This document shows, piece after piece, positions 1 to 5,347 of a stretch of DNA of 6,935 bases. A program made the translations under genes and the position numbers. The stretch lies in NCBI GenBank assembly GCA_023417065.1, contig JAEZGH010000187.1, positions 1-6,935 of the forward strand. Reading direction: 5' to 3'. Numbering within the stretch: the stretch's first letter is position 1; the number at the start of each line of letters is the position of its first letter. The stretch comes from Bacteroidota bacterium (GTDB lineage Bacteria > Bacteroidota > Bacteroidia > Cytophagales > Cyclobacteriaceae). The notes beneath the pieces are model-generated. The model was not told the DNA's origin and ran no database searches. It saw only the letters and a program-made list of their open reading frames with translations.

Positions 1-93
1 ATGCCCTGCGCCGCGGTGGCGGCGGGTGGCGCCTGGGTCGCATGGAAACTCCTAAAGCCTTATGTGGCGCGCCTTTCAGCCACGGCTCCGTAA
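1..93 (+). CDS. Possible C-terminal end of an upstream gene (partial)
   Basis: Frame 1 is open from the window edge to a TAA at 91-93 and would encode about 30 residues. These include an Ala/Gly/Trp/Leu-rich hydrophobic stretch followed by basic residues (KLLKPYVARLSATAP), as at the end of a membrane protein. The stop codon sits inside the hairpin at 84-105, and a similar arrangement is seen at 5238-5255. Because the upstream sequence is missing, the frame cannot be confirmed. A competing reading is a minus-strand gene starting with ATG at 43-41, preceded by AGGAG with 5-nt spacing, but its visible peptide (Arg/Pro-rich) looks unnatural. No function can be assigned. Confidence 0.25.
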   Translation: MPCAAVAAGGAWVAWKLLKPYVARLSATAP

Positions 94-105
94 TACTACG
101 GAGCC
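84..105 (+). terminator. Perfect 9-bp hairpin, possible terminator
   Basis: The arms GGCTCCGTA (84-92) and TACGGAGCC (97-105) are exact reverse complements around a 4-nt loop (ATAC). A T-rich but interrupted stretch follows at 106-125 and ends in five T. This fits an intrinsic terminator for a plus-strand gene ending near 93. The stem is nearly symmetrical and could act in both directions. The uninterrupted U tract expected directly after the stem is absent, so the role is uncertain. Confidence 0.4.
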
Positions 106-208
106 TCCCGTTTCGGTTTTTCGCAGCCCCGGAACGTCACCTTCCCAGGTCGTCCTGCGATACAAGTCCCTGTGTCCGGACCACCGGCACACCCAAAAAC
201 AAAATGCC

Positions 209-838
209 ATGAAAAAAGTGGTCATGATCAAACTGGGCCTGCAAGGCCTCACCCCAGCGGCCCTGGTGGAAAAGGGACGCAACCTCATCCAGAAATGCAC
301 AGGCAACCCGAACCTGACGCTGCCTGCGGACTTCCTTACGGAATTCACCGCCGCGGTGGATGCCCTGGAAATGGCCAACCTGGCCGTGCTGGAGAACGGC
401 GGCCGGAAGGACCATGCCCTGCGCGGGTTGCACCGTGTGGATGTGGAGAACTGCATCCGCAAGCTCAGTGCGTTGGTGGAGGAACAGTGCTTCGCCGACG
501 TGGCCAAGATCCTGAGCACTGGCTTCGACCTGCGCCGGGAACCGGCTCCTCTGGGCCTGCCACCCGCCCCAACCAACCTGCGTGCCCGCCGTGGCGTGCT
601 GGGCGGCGAGGTGGACCTGATCTGGGACAGCGCCCGCGGACGCCTCTTCTACGAGGCCCAGGTGAACGACGGTGACCCCAACGTGGAGGAGAACTGGAGG
701 TTGTTGGTGCAGACCAGCAAGAACCGGTATGTGGCCACGGGCCTGCGCAGCGATCATGTGTACTATTTCCGGGTGCGTGCCGTGGGCACCGCCGGTGCCG
801 GCCCCCTGAGCGACAGCGCGGTGAGCAAGGCCGCATAA
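209..838 (+). CDS. Fibronectin type III domain protein with N-terminal helical domain
   Basis: Encodes 209 residues. Residues 1-110 are predicted helical, with little proline, and contain a conserved-looking block (MIKLGLQGLTPAALVEKGRN) that resembles the N-terminal part of a group of Bacteroidota fibronectin III proteins I recall. Residues 118-206 form one Fn3 domain: the strand start PPAPTNLRA, the core W139 in VDLIWD, the tyrosine strand VYYFRVRAV (184-192) and the terminal G-AGPLSDS turn. No signal peptide or membrane segment is visible, so it is probably cytoplasmic or exported by an unseen route. The start at 209 is preferred over the upstream GC-rich extension to 62. The ATG is followed by AAAAAA and preceded by an A-rich tract (191-204), typical of Bacteroidota initiation, and the upstream 49 codons look non-coding. 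ATG 224 is a possible alternative. The function is unknown, and a binding or structural role is inference from Fn3 alone. Confidence 0.85.
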   Translation: MKKVVMIKLGLQGLTPAALVEKGRNLIQKCTGNPNLTLPADFLTEFTAAVDALEMANLAVLENGGRKDHALRGLHRVDVENCIRKLSALVEEQCFADVAKILSTGFDLRREPAPLGLPPAPTNLRARRGVLGGEVDLIWDSARGRLFYEAQVNDGDPNVEENWRLLVQTSKNRYVATGLRSDHVYYFRVRAVGTAGAGPLSDSAVSKAA

Positions 839-857
839 GCTCCCACTCCCCAGCCCT

Positions 858-886
858 GCCCCGGGTCCTGCAAAGGATGCCGGGGC
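858..886 (+). terminator. GC-rich hairpin after the Fn3 gene
   Basis: GCCCCGG (858-864) pairs with CCGGGGC (880-886). The interior adds a 4-bp helix, TCCT (866-869) with AGGA (874-877), capped by a GCAA tetraloop of the GNRA type. It begins about 20 nt after the Fn3 stop codon, which suits a transcript 3' end or a stabilising structure. There is no T tract after it (GCGTTGAAAG), so it is not a canonical intrinsic terminator. Confidence 0.45.
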
Positions 887-912
887 CGGGGCGTTGAAAG
901 ACCACCCACACC

Positions 913-1146
913 ATGGACCACCAACAGGACCACCTGCACGGATACCAGCGGATGAAGCAGCCCGGCGCCCCCGGCGACGTACGCATCGGTTCCACGGAAT
1001 ACCTGGACCGCGTGCCCGGGCCACCGCATGGGCGTGGAGGAGTTGCAGCACACCAGCCTGCACTTCGCCGCACAGGGCCAGGGCACCACGGCAATTGGAA
1101 CACATTTGTATCTCCCGCCCGGCGATCCCGTAGAACCCCGGAATGA
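913..1146 (+). pseudogene. Coding-like small ORF with an apparent frameshift
   Basis: This occupies most of the 304-nt gap between the Fn3 and GNAT-like genes. From ATG 913, frame 1 reads a natural-looking, GC3-biased peptide (MDHQQDHLHGYQRMKQPGAP, continuing to GSTEYLDRVPG). At about 1018-1027 the coding character moves to the +1 register (HRMGVEELQHTSLHFAAQGQ, then GTTAIGTHLYLP). Frame 1 beyond that point becomes Arg/Pro/Gly-rich and loses the GC3 bias. One extra base in the CCCGGGCC run near 1016-1023 would explain the switch. Frame 1 stops at TGA 1144-1146, overlapping the next gene's start as ATGA. The shifted frame has no stop before it runs into the next gene's shadow, which weakens the gene hypothesis. 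It may be a decayed gene, a sequencing error, or a GC-rich spacer that mimics coding. I recognise no family. Confidence 0.28.
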
Positions 1147-1922
1147 GCATGACCGCATACAAATACCCCTGGACCACCGCGCCGCTGGGTCCCGAACACC
1201 TGGCGGACTGCCGCATGGAATTCCCCATGGAACTGGGCCGCCTGATGTGGAGCCTGAGCACCCCGTACGCGCTGGCCGAGGTGGCCCTGGCCGAGGCCGG
1301 GGTGATGGGTGCGGCCAGCGCCATGCTGGGTGGCGGCCAGGGCTGGATCACCTTCTTGGACGGCCCGCCGAGGGCCCAGGAGATGCTGGTGCCGGTGCTG
1401 CTGGAGCGCATGCAGGAGGCCGGGGCCAGCACCCAATACATCACCGCGCGGGAAAAGCAGGCCACCCTGCTGGAGGCGCACGGTTTCCGGCCGCTGGGCC
1501 GCATGTTGCGCTACGCGGGCGGGCAGTTCCGCGAGGCCACCCTGGACCAGGTGGTCCACTTCGATCCGCGCTACCGGCTGGGCATGGCCCATGTGCTGGG
1601 CAAGGCCGTGGGCAACGGCATGCTGGACATGGTGCTGGAGCACGATTACCTTACCCAGCTGTATGTGGATGAAGGCCGCGTGGATGGCGTGCTGGTGCCC
1701 CTGCTGGGCCAGGGCCTGATCCTGGCCGGTGGCCCACGCGCCGGTCTGGAATTGCAACGGTGGTTGTGGCCTGTTCAGGAGGAAATGGTGCTGCCGGAAG
1801 AGAACGCCACCGCCCATGAGCACCTGGTGGAGTGCGGCTACCAATTCACCGAAGAGGGCCTCTTCATGGCCCGCGGCGAACCGCATTGGCGGCCGGAGAT
1901 GATCTACGGCTGGTGTTGGTGA
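1143..1922 (+). CDS. GNAT-superfamily acetyltransferase-like protein, probable tandem fold
   Basis: Encodes 259 residues and looks like two degenerate GNAT halves. Half one ends with a block typical of GNAT motif B (ATLLEAHGFRPLGRMLRYAG, about 107-126). Half two ends similarly (MVLPEENATAHEHLVECGYQ, then FTEEGLFMARGE, 215-246), resembling the Acetyltransf_18 domain found C-terminal to GNAT domains in YitH-type proteins. Such enzymes transfer an acetyl group from acetyl-CoA to an amine. The usual acetyl-CoA loop (Q/R-x-x-G-x-G/A) is not evident in either half; the nearest region is FLDGPPRAQE (71-80). Activity and substrate are therefore uncertain. No signal peptide is seen, so it should be cytoplasmic. 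ATG 1143 or 1149 could be the start and neither has a Shine-Dalgarno site. A weak Bacteroidota -7-like CACATTTG lies at 1101-1108 without a clear -33 TTG. A terminator hairpin follows. Confidence 0.7.
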   Translation: MSMTAYKYPWTTAPLGPEHLADCRMEFPMELGRLMWSLSTPYALAEVALAEAGVMGAASAMLGGGQGWITFLDGPPRAQEMLVPVLLERMQEAGASTQYITAREKQATLLEAHGFRPLGRMLRYAGGQFREATLDQVVHFDPRYRLGMAHVLGKAVGNGMLDMVLEHDYLTQLYVDEGRVDGVLVPLLGQGLILAGGPRAGLELQRWLWPVQEEMVLPEENATAHEHLVECGYQFTEEGLFMARGEPHWRPEMIYGWCW

Positions 1923-1941
1923 ACCGGCTTCTCCGCGGAAA

Positions 1942-1962
1942 AAGGCGCCCACAAGGCGCCTT
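1942..1962 (+). terminator. Perfect 8-bp hairpin, probable terminator of the GNAT-like gene
   Basis: AAGGCGCC (1942-1949) and GGCGCCTT (1955-1962) are exact reverse complements around a 5-nt loop (CACAA). The stem is preceded by an A run (1939-1943) and followed by TTCGCATTT. It starts 20 nt after the stop at 1922. The A-rich 5' side and short pyrimidine-rich 3' side fit an intrinsic terminator, although the U tract is short. Confidence 0.65.
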
Positions 1963-2054
1963 CGCATTTCCGGCCAGCTCCGTCCCCACGGAATTCCAAA
2001 GCCTGGAACCAGACCCACATCATACCCCGATCTCCATCCGGTCCATTCCAGATC

Positions 2055-2110
2055 TCACATTTTACATTTCACATTTCACATTCTACATTTTTACATTCCA
2101 CATTCCACAT
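2055..2110 (+). repeat. Eight tandem heptamers, consensus TCACATT, in a G-free leader
   Basis: Eight head-to-tail copies can be laid out: TCACATT, TTACATT, TCACATT, TCACATT, CTACATT, TTTACATT (one extra T), CCACATT and CCACAT. ACAT is invariant and the first two positions are always pyrimidines. The array lies in the 222-nt gap between the GNAT-like gene and the delta-60 gene and ends 34 nt before the latter's ATG. The surrounding tract 2052-2127 contains no G on the plus strand, unlike its GC-rich, G-containing surroundings. Short AT-rich tandem repeats occur between Bacteroidota genes. Whether this one has a regulatory role is unknown. Confidence 0.8.
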
Positions 2111-2144
2111 ACAACCTCTCCCCTCCCGCTAGCGTCACCCCTCC

Positions 2145-3590
2145 ATGAAGCGTACCGCGTTCTTCATCGCCATACTGATCCCGGCCTTGCTACAGGCCCA
2201 GGTACCCATCATCGATTACAGCTTCCAGGCGGTGCCACCCACCACCCATGTGAACCGGGTTGTGGAACTTCCGGACGGCAGGATCCTGCTGGCCGGCGCC
2301 TTCCAGAACTACGCGGGCAGTGGCAAGAACAACCTGGTGCGGCTGCACAACGATGGCACTGTGGATGCCAGCTTCAACCCCGGTGGATCCGGGCCCTCCA
2401 ACCAGGTGCATGACCTGGCGGTGATGGACGATGGCCGCATCATCATCGGCGGCGTGTTCAACAGCTACAACGGCCAACCTTCCGGCTTCGTGGCACGCCT
2501 GCACGCGGATGGCACGCGCGACTGGAGCTTCCAGCTGCCGCCCAACACCATCAACAACGCGGTGCTCGCCGTGGAGGTACACGTGGACGACAAGGTGCTC
2601 GCCGCGGGCGAATTCAACATCTGCCAGGGCCACAGCCAGCCCCACATCACCCGCTTCAACTACGATGGCACGCTGGATACCACCTTCAACATCGGCTCCG
2701 GGTTCAACATGCCCGTGTACGACCTGTTGGTGATGCCGGACATGGGGGTGCTCTGTACCGGCGGGTTCTCGGATTACGATGGCAATGCCTGCGGCCGCAT
2801 CGCGCTGCTTACGCCGGAGGGTCCTTTCGATCCATCGCTGAATGCCAGCCCCGGCCTAACCGGCACGGGTTCCACGGGCCTCACCCTGGAGCGGCAGCCC
2901 GATGGCAAACTGCTGGTGGGCGGCCGGTTCACCCACCACCAGGGCGTGGCGCGTGGCGGCATCAGCCGCTTCACCATGGATGGCACATTGGATCCAACGT
3001 TCGCTTCGCCATTCTATCCCTATGCCGAGGTGCGCGCGATAGCCACGGACGTTGATGGGCGGCTTTACGTGGGCGGCAGCTTCACCTCCACCATGTACAT
3101 CCTGGGCACCGGCACGGGCCCGAACCGTTTTCTGCGCCTGCACCCCGATGGCGGCCGTGACGATCTCTACCCCGTGGCCGAAGGGGTGCTGCCCGGCGCC
3201 GGCATCACCGCGTATGTGAACGACATACACGTCCAGATGGACCGCCTGGTGCTGGTGGGCGGCCGCTTCCAGCTGTTCGATACCGAGGATGCATACCAGC
3301 AGGTGGTGCGGTTGAAGGAGCAATTCCACACGGGCATGGCCGAAGCAGCAGAAGCCACCGTGGTACACGGCCATTGGGACCTGGCCACCGGCCAGCTACA
3401 CCTGTACACGGCCCTGGAGGCGGCGAATGCCCATCTGCTGGTGCATGCGGCCAACGGCAAGCTGGTAACGCAACGGCAGGTGATGCCCGGCAGGCCCCTG
3501 GCGATGCCGGGTGGGCATGCGCCCGGCATCTACCTGGTGCGGCTGGTGCAGGAGGGCCGGGTGCGAACCGGACGGGTGCTGGCGCGGTAG
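2145..3590 (+). CDS. Secreted delta-60 repeat protein with T9SS C-terminal sorting tail
   Basis: Encodes 481 residues. Residues 1-19 are a Sec signal peptide (MK-R, hydrophobic core, cleavage near LQAQ). Seven delta-60 repeats (DUF5122-type, beta-propeller-like) can be read at about 36-80, 88-132, 139-186, 191-236, 245-290, 296-344 and 358-392. Each carries variants of V..L.V..DGR.L.GG.F......G...RL..DGT.D.SF. Repeat 4 is the most divergent, and repeat 7 lacks the terminal DGT-D element. Residues 404-481 look like a T9SS type A tail, with LLVHAANGKLV (431-441) and the closing GIYLVRL (461-467) before a basic end (RTGRVLAR). The protein should therefore cross the outer membrane through the type IX system and be released or surface anchored. 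Its ligand is unknown. The start codon follows a pyrimidine-rich, G-poor leader with no Shine-Dalgarno site. The gene converges on the SPW gene with a 10-nt gap. Confidence 0.92.
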   Translation: MKRTAFFIAILIPALLQAQVPIIDYSFQAVPPTTHVNRVVELPDGRILLAGAFQNYAGSGKNNLVRLHNDGTVDASFNPGGSGPSNQVHDLAVMDDGRIIIGGVFNSYNGQPSGFVARLHADGTRDWSFQLPPNTINNAVLAVEVHVDDKVLAAGEFNICQGHSQPHITRFNYDGTLDTTFNIGSGFNMPVYDLLVMPDMGVLCTGGFSDYDGNACGRIALLTPEGPFDPSLNASPGLTGTGSTGLTLERQPDGKLLVGGRFTHHQGVARGGISRFTMDGTLDPTFASPFYPYAEVRAIATDVDGRLYVGGSFTSTMYILGTGTGPNRFLRLHPDGGRDDLYPVAEGVLPGAGITAYVNDIHVQMDRLVLVGGRFQLFDTEDAYQQVVRLKEQFHTGMAEAAEATVVHGHWDLATGQLHLYTALEAANAHLLVHAANGKLVTQRQVMPGRPLAMPGGHAPGIYLVRLVQEGRVRTGRVLAR

Positions 3591-3596
3591 GCCGCG
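3583..3596. terminator. Small hairpin at the convergent gene ends
   Basis: CGCGG (3583-3587) pairs with CCGCG (3592-3596) around a 4-nt loop (TAGG) that includes most of the delta-60 stop codon; a G-T pair can extend the stem. On the plus strand it is followed by TGTTT. Only 10 nt separate the two convergent stop codons, so transcripts from both sides must end within each other's coding region or at this small stem. The structure is weak and the call is tentative. Confidence 0.25.
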
Positions 3597-3600
3597 TGTT

Positions 3601-3960
3601 TCAGCGCGCATGTTCCGGCTGCCGTTCCATCAGGGCCTTCCATCCGCCACCGAAACGCTGCTCCACCCTGCCCCGCACCAGGGCCAGGAGGAGAACGCAT
3701 ACTCCCGTGGCCATATCGCTCACCGTGGCTTCGGTATCGCCGTGGCCCAGCACCCATGGCGATGCCAGCAACCACAGCGCCACCGGCAGGTTCCAAAGGC
3801 GCACCGTACGGGTAGCCTCCCACAGGGCGATCAACGCGAAGGTTATGATGATGGGCCCGCAGATGCGGCCATTATCGGCCGCGGCCTTGCCGTAGCCGAG
3901 CAGGGCCGGCGCTATCATGAGCCAGAGCCCAAGCACGATGTTGATGATCCGCGGCCACAT
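3601..3960 (-). CDS. SPW-repeat membrane protein
   Basis: Encodes 119 residues with about four hydrophobic segments (near 5-24, 33-50, 56-73, 81-96). Two related blocks mark it as an SPW-family protein (PF03779 type): NIVLGLWLMIAPALLGYG at 7-24 and NLPVALWLLASPWVLGHG at 57-74. The second holds the intact Ser-Pro-Trp motif, while the first has Ala-Pro-Ala at that place. The biochemical role of SPW proteins is not established. They often occur beside or fused to VKOR-like or epimerase domains. Here the gene is second in a minus-strand operon and starts 4 nt after the VKOR-family stop, so it is very likely co-transcribed and translationally coupled. The basic C-terminus (RGRVEQRF...) should lie in the cytoplasm. 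Confidence 0.88.
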   Translation of the reverse strand: MWPRIINIVLGLWLMIAPALLGYGKAAADNGRICGPIIITFALIALWEATRTVRLWNLPVALWLLASPWVLGHGDTEATVSDMATGVCVLLLALVRGRVEQRFGGGWKALMERQPEHAR

Positions 3961-3964
3961 TGAT

Positions 3965-4525
3965 TCAGTTGTTCCTTTCTGTTCCGTCGTTCATGCCCCA
4001 AAAGGCCTTCCACAGTGAGCCGCCCTGGAGTTTCACGCGCTGCAGGTGTTGCAGGCTGGCAAGCACTTCGTCCATCGCCGGGCCGATCATCACCACGGAG
4101 ATCACGGCGGTCACCAAGCACAACGTACACCAGGCGTCCAGCATCACCGGTTGCAGGATCACCAGCAGCACGCTCACCAGACCCAGCGGCCCCACGGCCA
4201 GCCCGAACAGCACCACGATCCACGGCATGGTGCGCCAGCGGCCGCGCCCGCCGATGAGGCCGGCCACCGCGTCCAGCAGGTAGCCCAGGGCACCCAGCGC
4301 GGCATCCGGTATGGGCAGGATGTGCGAGATGCGTGAATTGAGGACGCGCACGCTGCCATTGTCGAAGAAGGGTTCCCACACCGCGGTGATCACGCGGAAT
4401 TGGTACAGCGCCAGATAGCCTGCGATCAAAAAGCCTACGCACGCCAACGCGATGATGGGGATACGCTGGGGCCAGGAGGCGGGGTTGTAGTCCCAGCCGG
4501 GGGGTATGTGCGCTTCCTTGGCCAC
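3965..4525 (-). CDS. Vitamin K epoxide reductase (VKOR) family membrane protein
   Basis: Encodes 186 residues. Hydrophobic segments lie near 22-42, 75-92, 101-124 and 129-149, matching the four-helix VKOR core. The redox CxxC (C133-T-L-C136 in DAWCTLC) is at the start of the last helix, the position of the quinone-facing active site in bacterial VKORs that reoxidise DsbA-like proteins. The loop after helix 1 (VWEPFFDNGSVRVLNSRISH, then ILPIPDAALGALGYL) aligns with the usual loop but has no cysteines; the only other Cys is C29 in helix 1. The start is GTG at 4525-4523: the frame is open only to a TAG at 4564-4562 and no ATG is available before residue 100. It is the first gene of the operon with SPW, divergent from the DUF305 gene. 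Electron transfer by a full disulfide relay is doubtful without the loop pair. Confidence 0.87.
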   Translation of the reverse strand: MAKEAHIPPGWDYNPASWPQRIPIIALACVGFLIAGYLALYQFRVITAVWEPFFDNGSVRVLNSRISHILPIPDAALGALGYLLDAVAGLIGGRGRWRTMPWIVVLFGLAVGPLGLVSVLLVILQPVMLDAWCTLCLVTAVISVVMIGPAMDEVLASLQHLQRVKLQGGSLWKAFWGMNDGTERNN

Positions 4526-4613
4526 CAGTCCCCGGCGCCAACAAATACCGGTCCGGGCACCCTATACCAGACACGGCCCTGCAACAACTCACACTGTGGC
4601 GTAACGGTCACCC

Positions 4614-4618
4614 GGAGG
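4614..4618 (+). promoter_or_regulatory. GGAGG Shine-Dalgarno-like site before TTG 4627
   Basis: GGAGG at 4614-4618 is followed by exactly 8 nt and then TTG at 4627, which opens the DUF305 frame. That is ideal spacing in organisms that use Shine-Dalgarno sites, but Bacteroidota rely on them little, and the other starts in this window lack one. The site is too far (26 nt or more) from ATG 4645 and 4651 to serve them. CAACTTTG at 4622-4629 also partly resembles the Bacteroidota -7 element (TAnnTTTG), with no clear -33 TTG. The two readings exclude each other. Confidence 0.3.
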
Positions 4619-4650
4619 CACCAACTTTGCGGAACCTGGCACCGATGGTG

Positions 4651-5241
4651 ATGCGGTGGTACATGATCTTGTGCACCTTTCTTCTGGTGGCCTGTGAGCA
4701 AACCACGCCCACGGAGGCGTACCTGGACCGGGAAGGCTCGGCACGGCGCAGCGACACGCTGGTGAACATCCTGGACGGCATGATCGCACGCATCGTGGAC
4801 CTGCCGCGCACCGGCGACCGCGATGTGGACCTGGCGCGGGAGTTGATCGAGCACCACCGGGCCACCATCGCCCTGAACGACCACTTTCTTGCCCACGGCA
4901 ACGAAGTGCCTGGGCCGTTGCGGGTTTTCGCTGAACGGCTCACTGCGCAGAAGCAACGGGAGGTCGAAGAGATGCAGGCCTTCATCCGGTCTCACCCACC
5001 CGTACCTCCGGGCGGCCAGCGCGGCCAGCCGGACCTGTTGGAAGGATTGGCGGAAGTACCCCGGACCGATGATCTGCCACAAGCCTATCGCCATTTGATG
5101 CACTTGCAGCTGCAGGATGGCCTCACGCTGGCCAGGAAATGGCATGAACGAGGCCTGCACGATGAAGTGAAGGAGATGCTGGCCACCATGGTGAAGAACA
5201 TGGAGGCGAATATCCAGGAGCTGGAAACATTGAACAGCTGA
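4651..5241 (+). CDS. DUF305 family lipoprotein
   Basis: Encodes 196 residues from ATG 4651. Residues 1-15 (MRWYMILCTFLLVAC) form a short lipoprotein signal with lipobox LVAC and lipidated C15, so the protein should be anchored in a membrane facing the periplasm. DUF305 (PF03713), a ferritin-like helical domain, is seen at about 60-113: HH at 68-69, then the alanine- and glutamine-containing helix VFAERLTAQKQREVEEM (92-108). A second, divergent helical pair follows (about 146-194: HLMHLQLQDGLTLARKWHER, then HDEVKEMLATMVKNMEANIQ) and keeps the spacing of His and Met residues. DUF305 proteins are often tied to metal, especially copper, handling, but binding is not proven here. TTG 4627 with a well-spaced GGAGG, or ATG 4645, are alternative starts that only lengthen the signal peptide. 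It is transcribed divergently from the VKOR/SPW operon. Confidence 0.85.
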   Translation: MRWYMILCTFLLVACEQTTPTEAYLDREGSARRSDTLVNILDGMIARIVDLPRTGDRDVDLARELIEHHRATIALNDHFLAHGNEVPGPLRVFAERLTAQKQREVEEMQAFIRSHPPVPPGGQRGQPDLLEGLAEVPRTDDLPQAYRHLMHLQLQDGLTLARKWHERGLHDEVKEMLATMVKNMEANIQELETLNS

Positions 5242-5255
5242 TCAATTTTGATCAG
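5238..5255. other. Near-perfect palindrome spanning the DUF305 stop codon
   Basis: CTGATCAA (5238-5245) and TTGATCAG (5248-5255) are exact reverse complements separated by TT. The DUF305 stop TGA (5239-5241) lies in the left arm. The stem is AT-rich and shares its last base with the next hairpin (5255-5280). It could be part of a compound terminator, a protein-binding site, or a structure that affects termination of translation. Confidence 0.5.
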
Positions 5256-5280
5256 AAGAACGCCAGAAAGTGCGTTCTTC
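5255..5280 (+). terminator. 9-bp hairpin, probable terminator of the DUF305 gene
   Basis: GAAGAACGC (5255-5263) pairs exactly with GCGTTCTTC (5272-5280) around an 8-nt loop (CAGAAAGT). It directly follows the palindrome at 5238-5255, giving two abutting stem-loops. The right arm ends pyrimidine-rich (TTCTTCCC), but no long U tract follows. It lies 67 nt before the next ATG and probably separates the two lipoprotein transcripts. A role in the leader of the next gene is possible. Confidence 0.55.
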
Positions 5281-5347
5281 CCGTGAAAAAGCACGTGAGA
5301 GGGGATCTGGCGGCTGGATACTTTCGCCGCATTAAAATTCGCGTGCC

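Noticed and set aside
62..208. N-terminal extension of the Fn3 protein from ATG 62
   Set aside because: The 49 extra residues are not protein-like and run across the hairpin at 84-105. ATG 209 with an A-rich leader and an MKK start is better.
1101..1108. Bacteroidota -7 promoter element (CACATTTG) before the GNAT-like gene
   Set aside because: First base mismatched and no -33 TTG at suitable spacing; too weak to list as a promoter.
137..2018. Long minus-strand open frames (137-1504 and 465-2018) opposite the Fn3 and GNAT-like genes
   Set aside because: They are low-complexity Arg/Pro/Gly/His-rich products of high-GC third positions on the opposite strand. The plus-strand genes have recognisable domains.
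2029..2054. Inverted repeat GATCT ... AGATC before the heptamer array
   Set aside because: Only 5 bp with a 16-nt loop, which is expected by chance.
2055..2110. CRISPR array
   Set aside because: The units are contiguous 7-mers without spacers, so it is a simple tandem repeat.
3915..4592. Minus-strand frame overlapping the VKOR gene
   Set aside because: It reads as an Arg/Gly/Pro-rich shadow, whereas the overlapping frame encodes the VKOR helices and CxxC.
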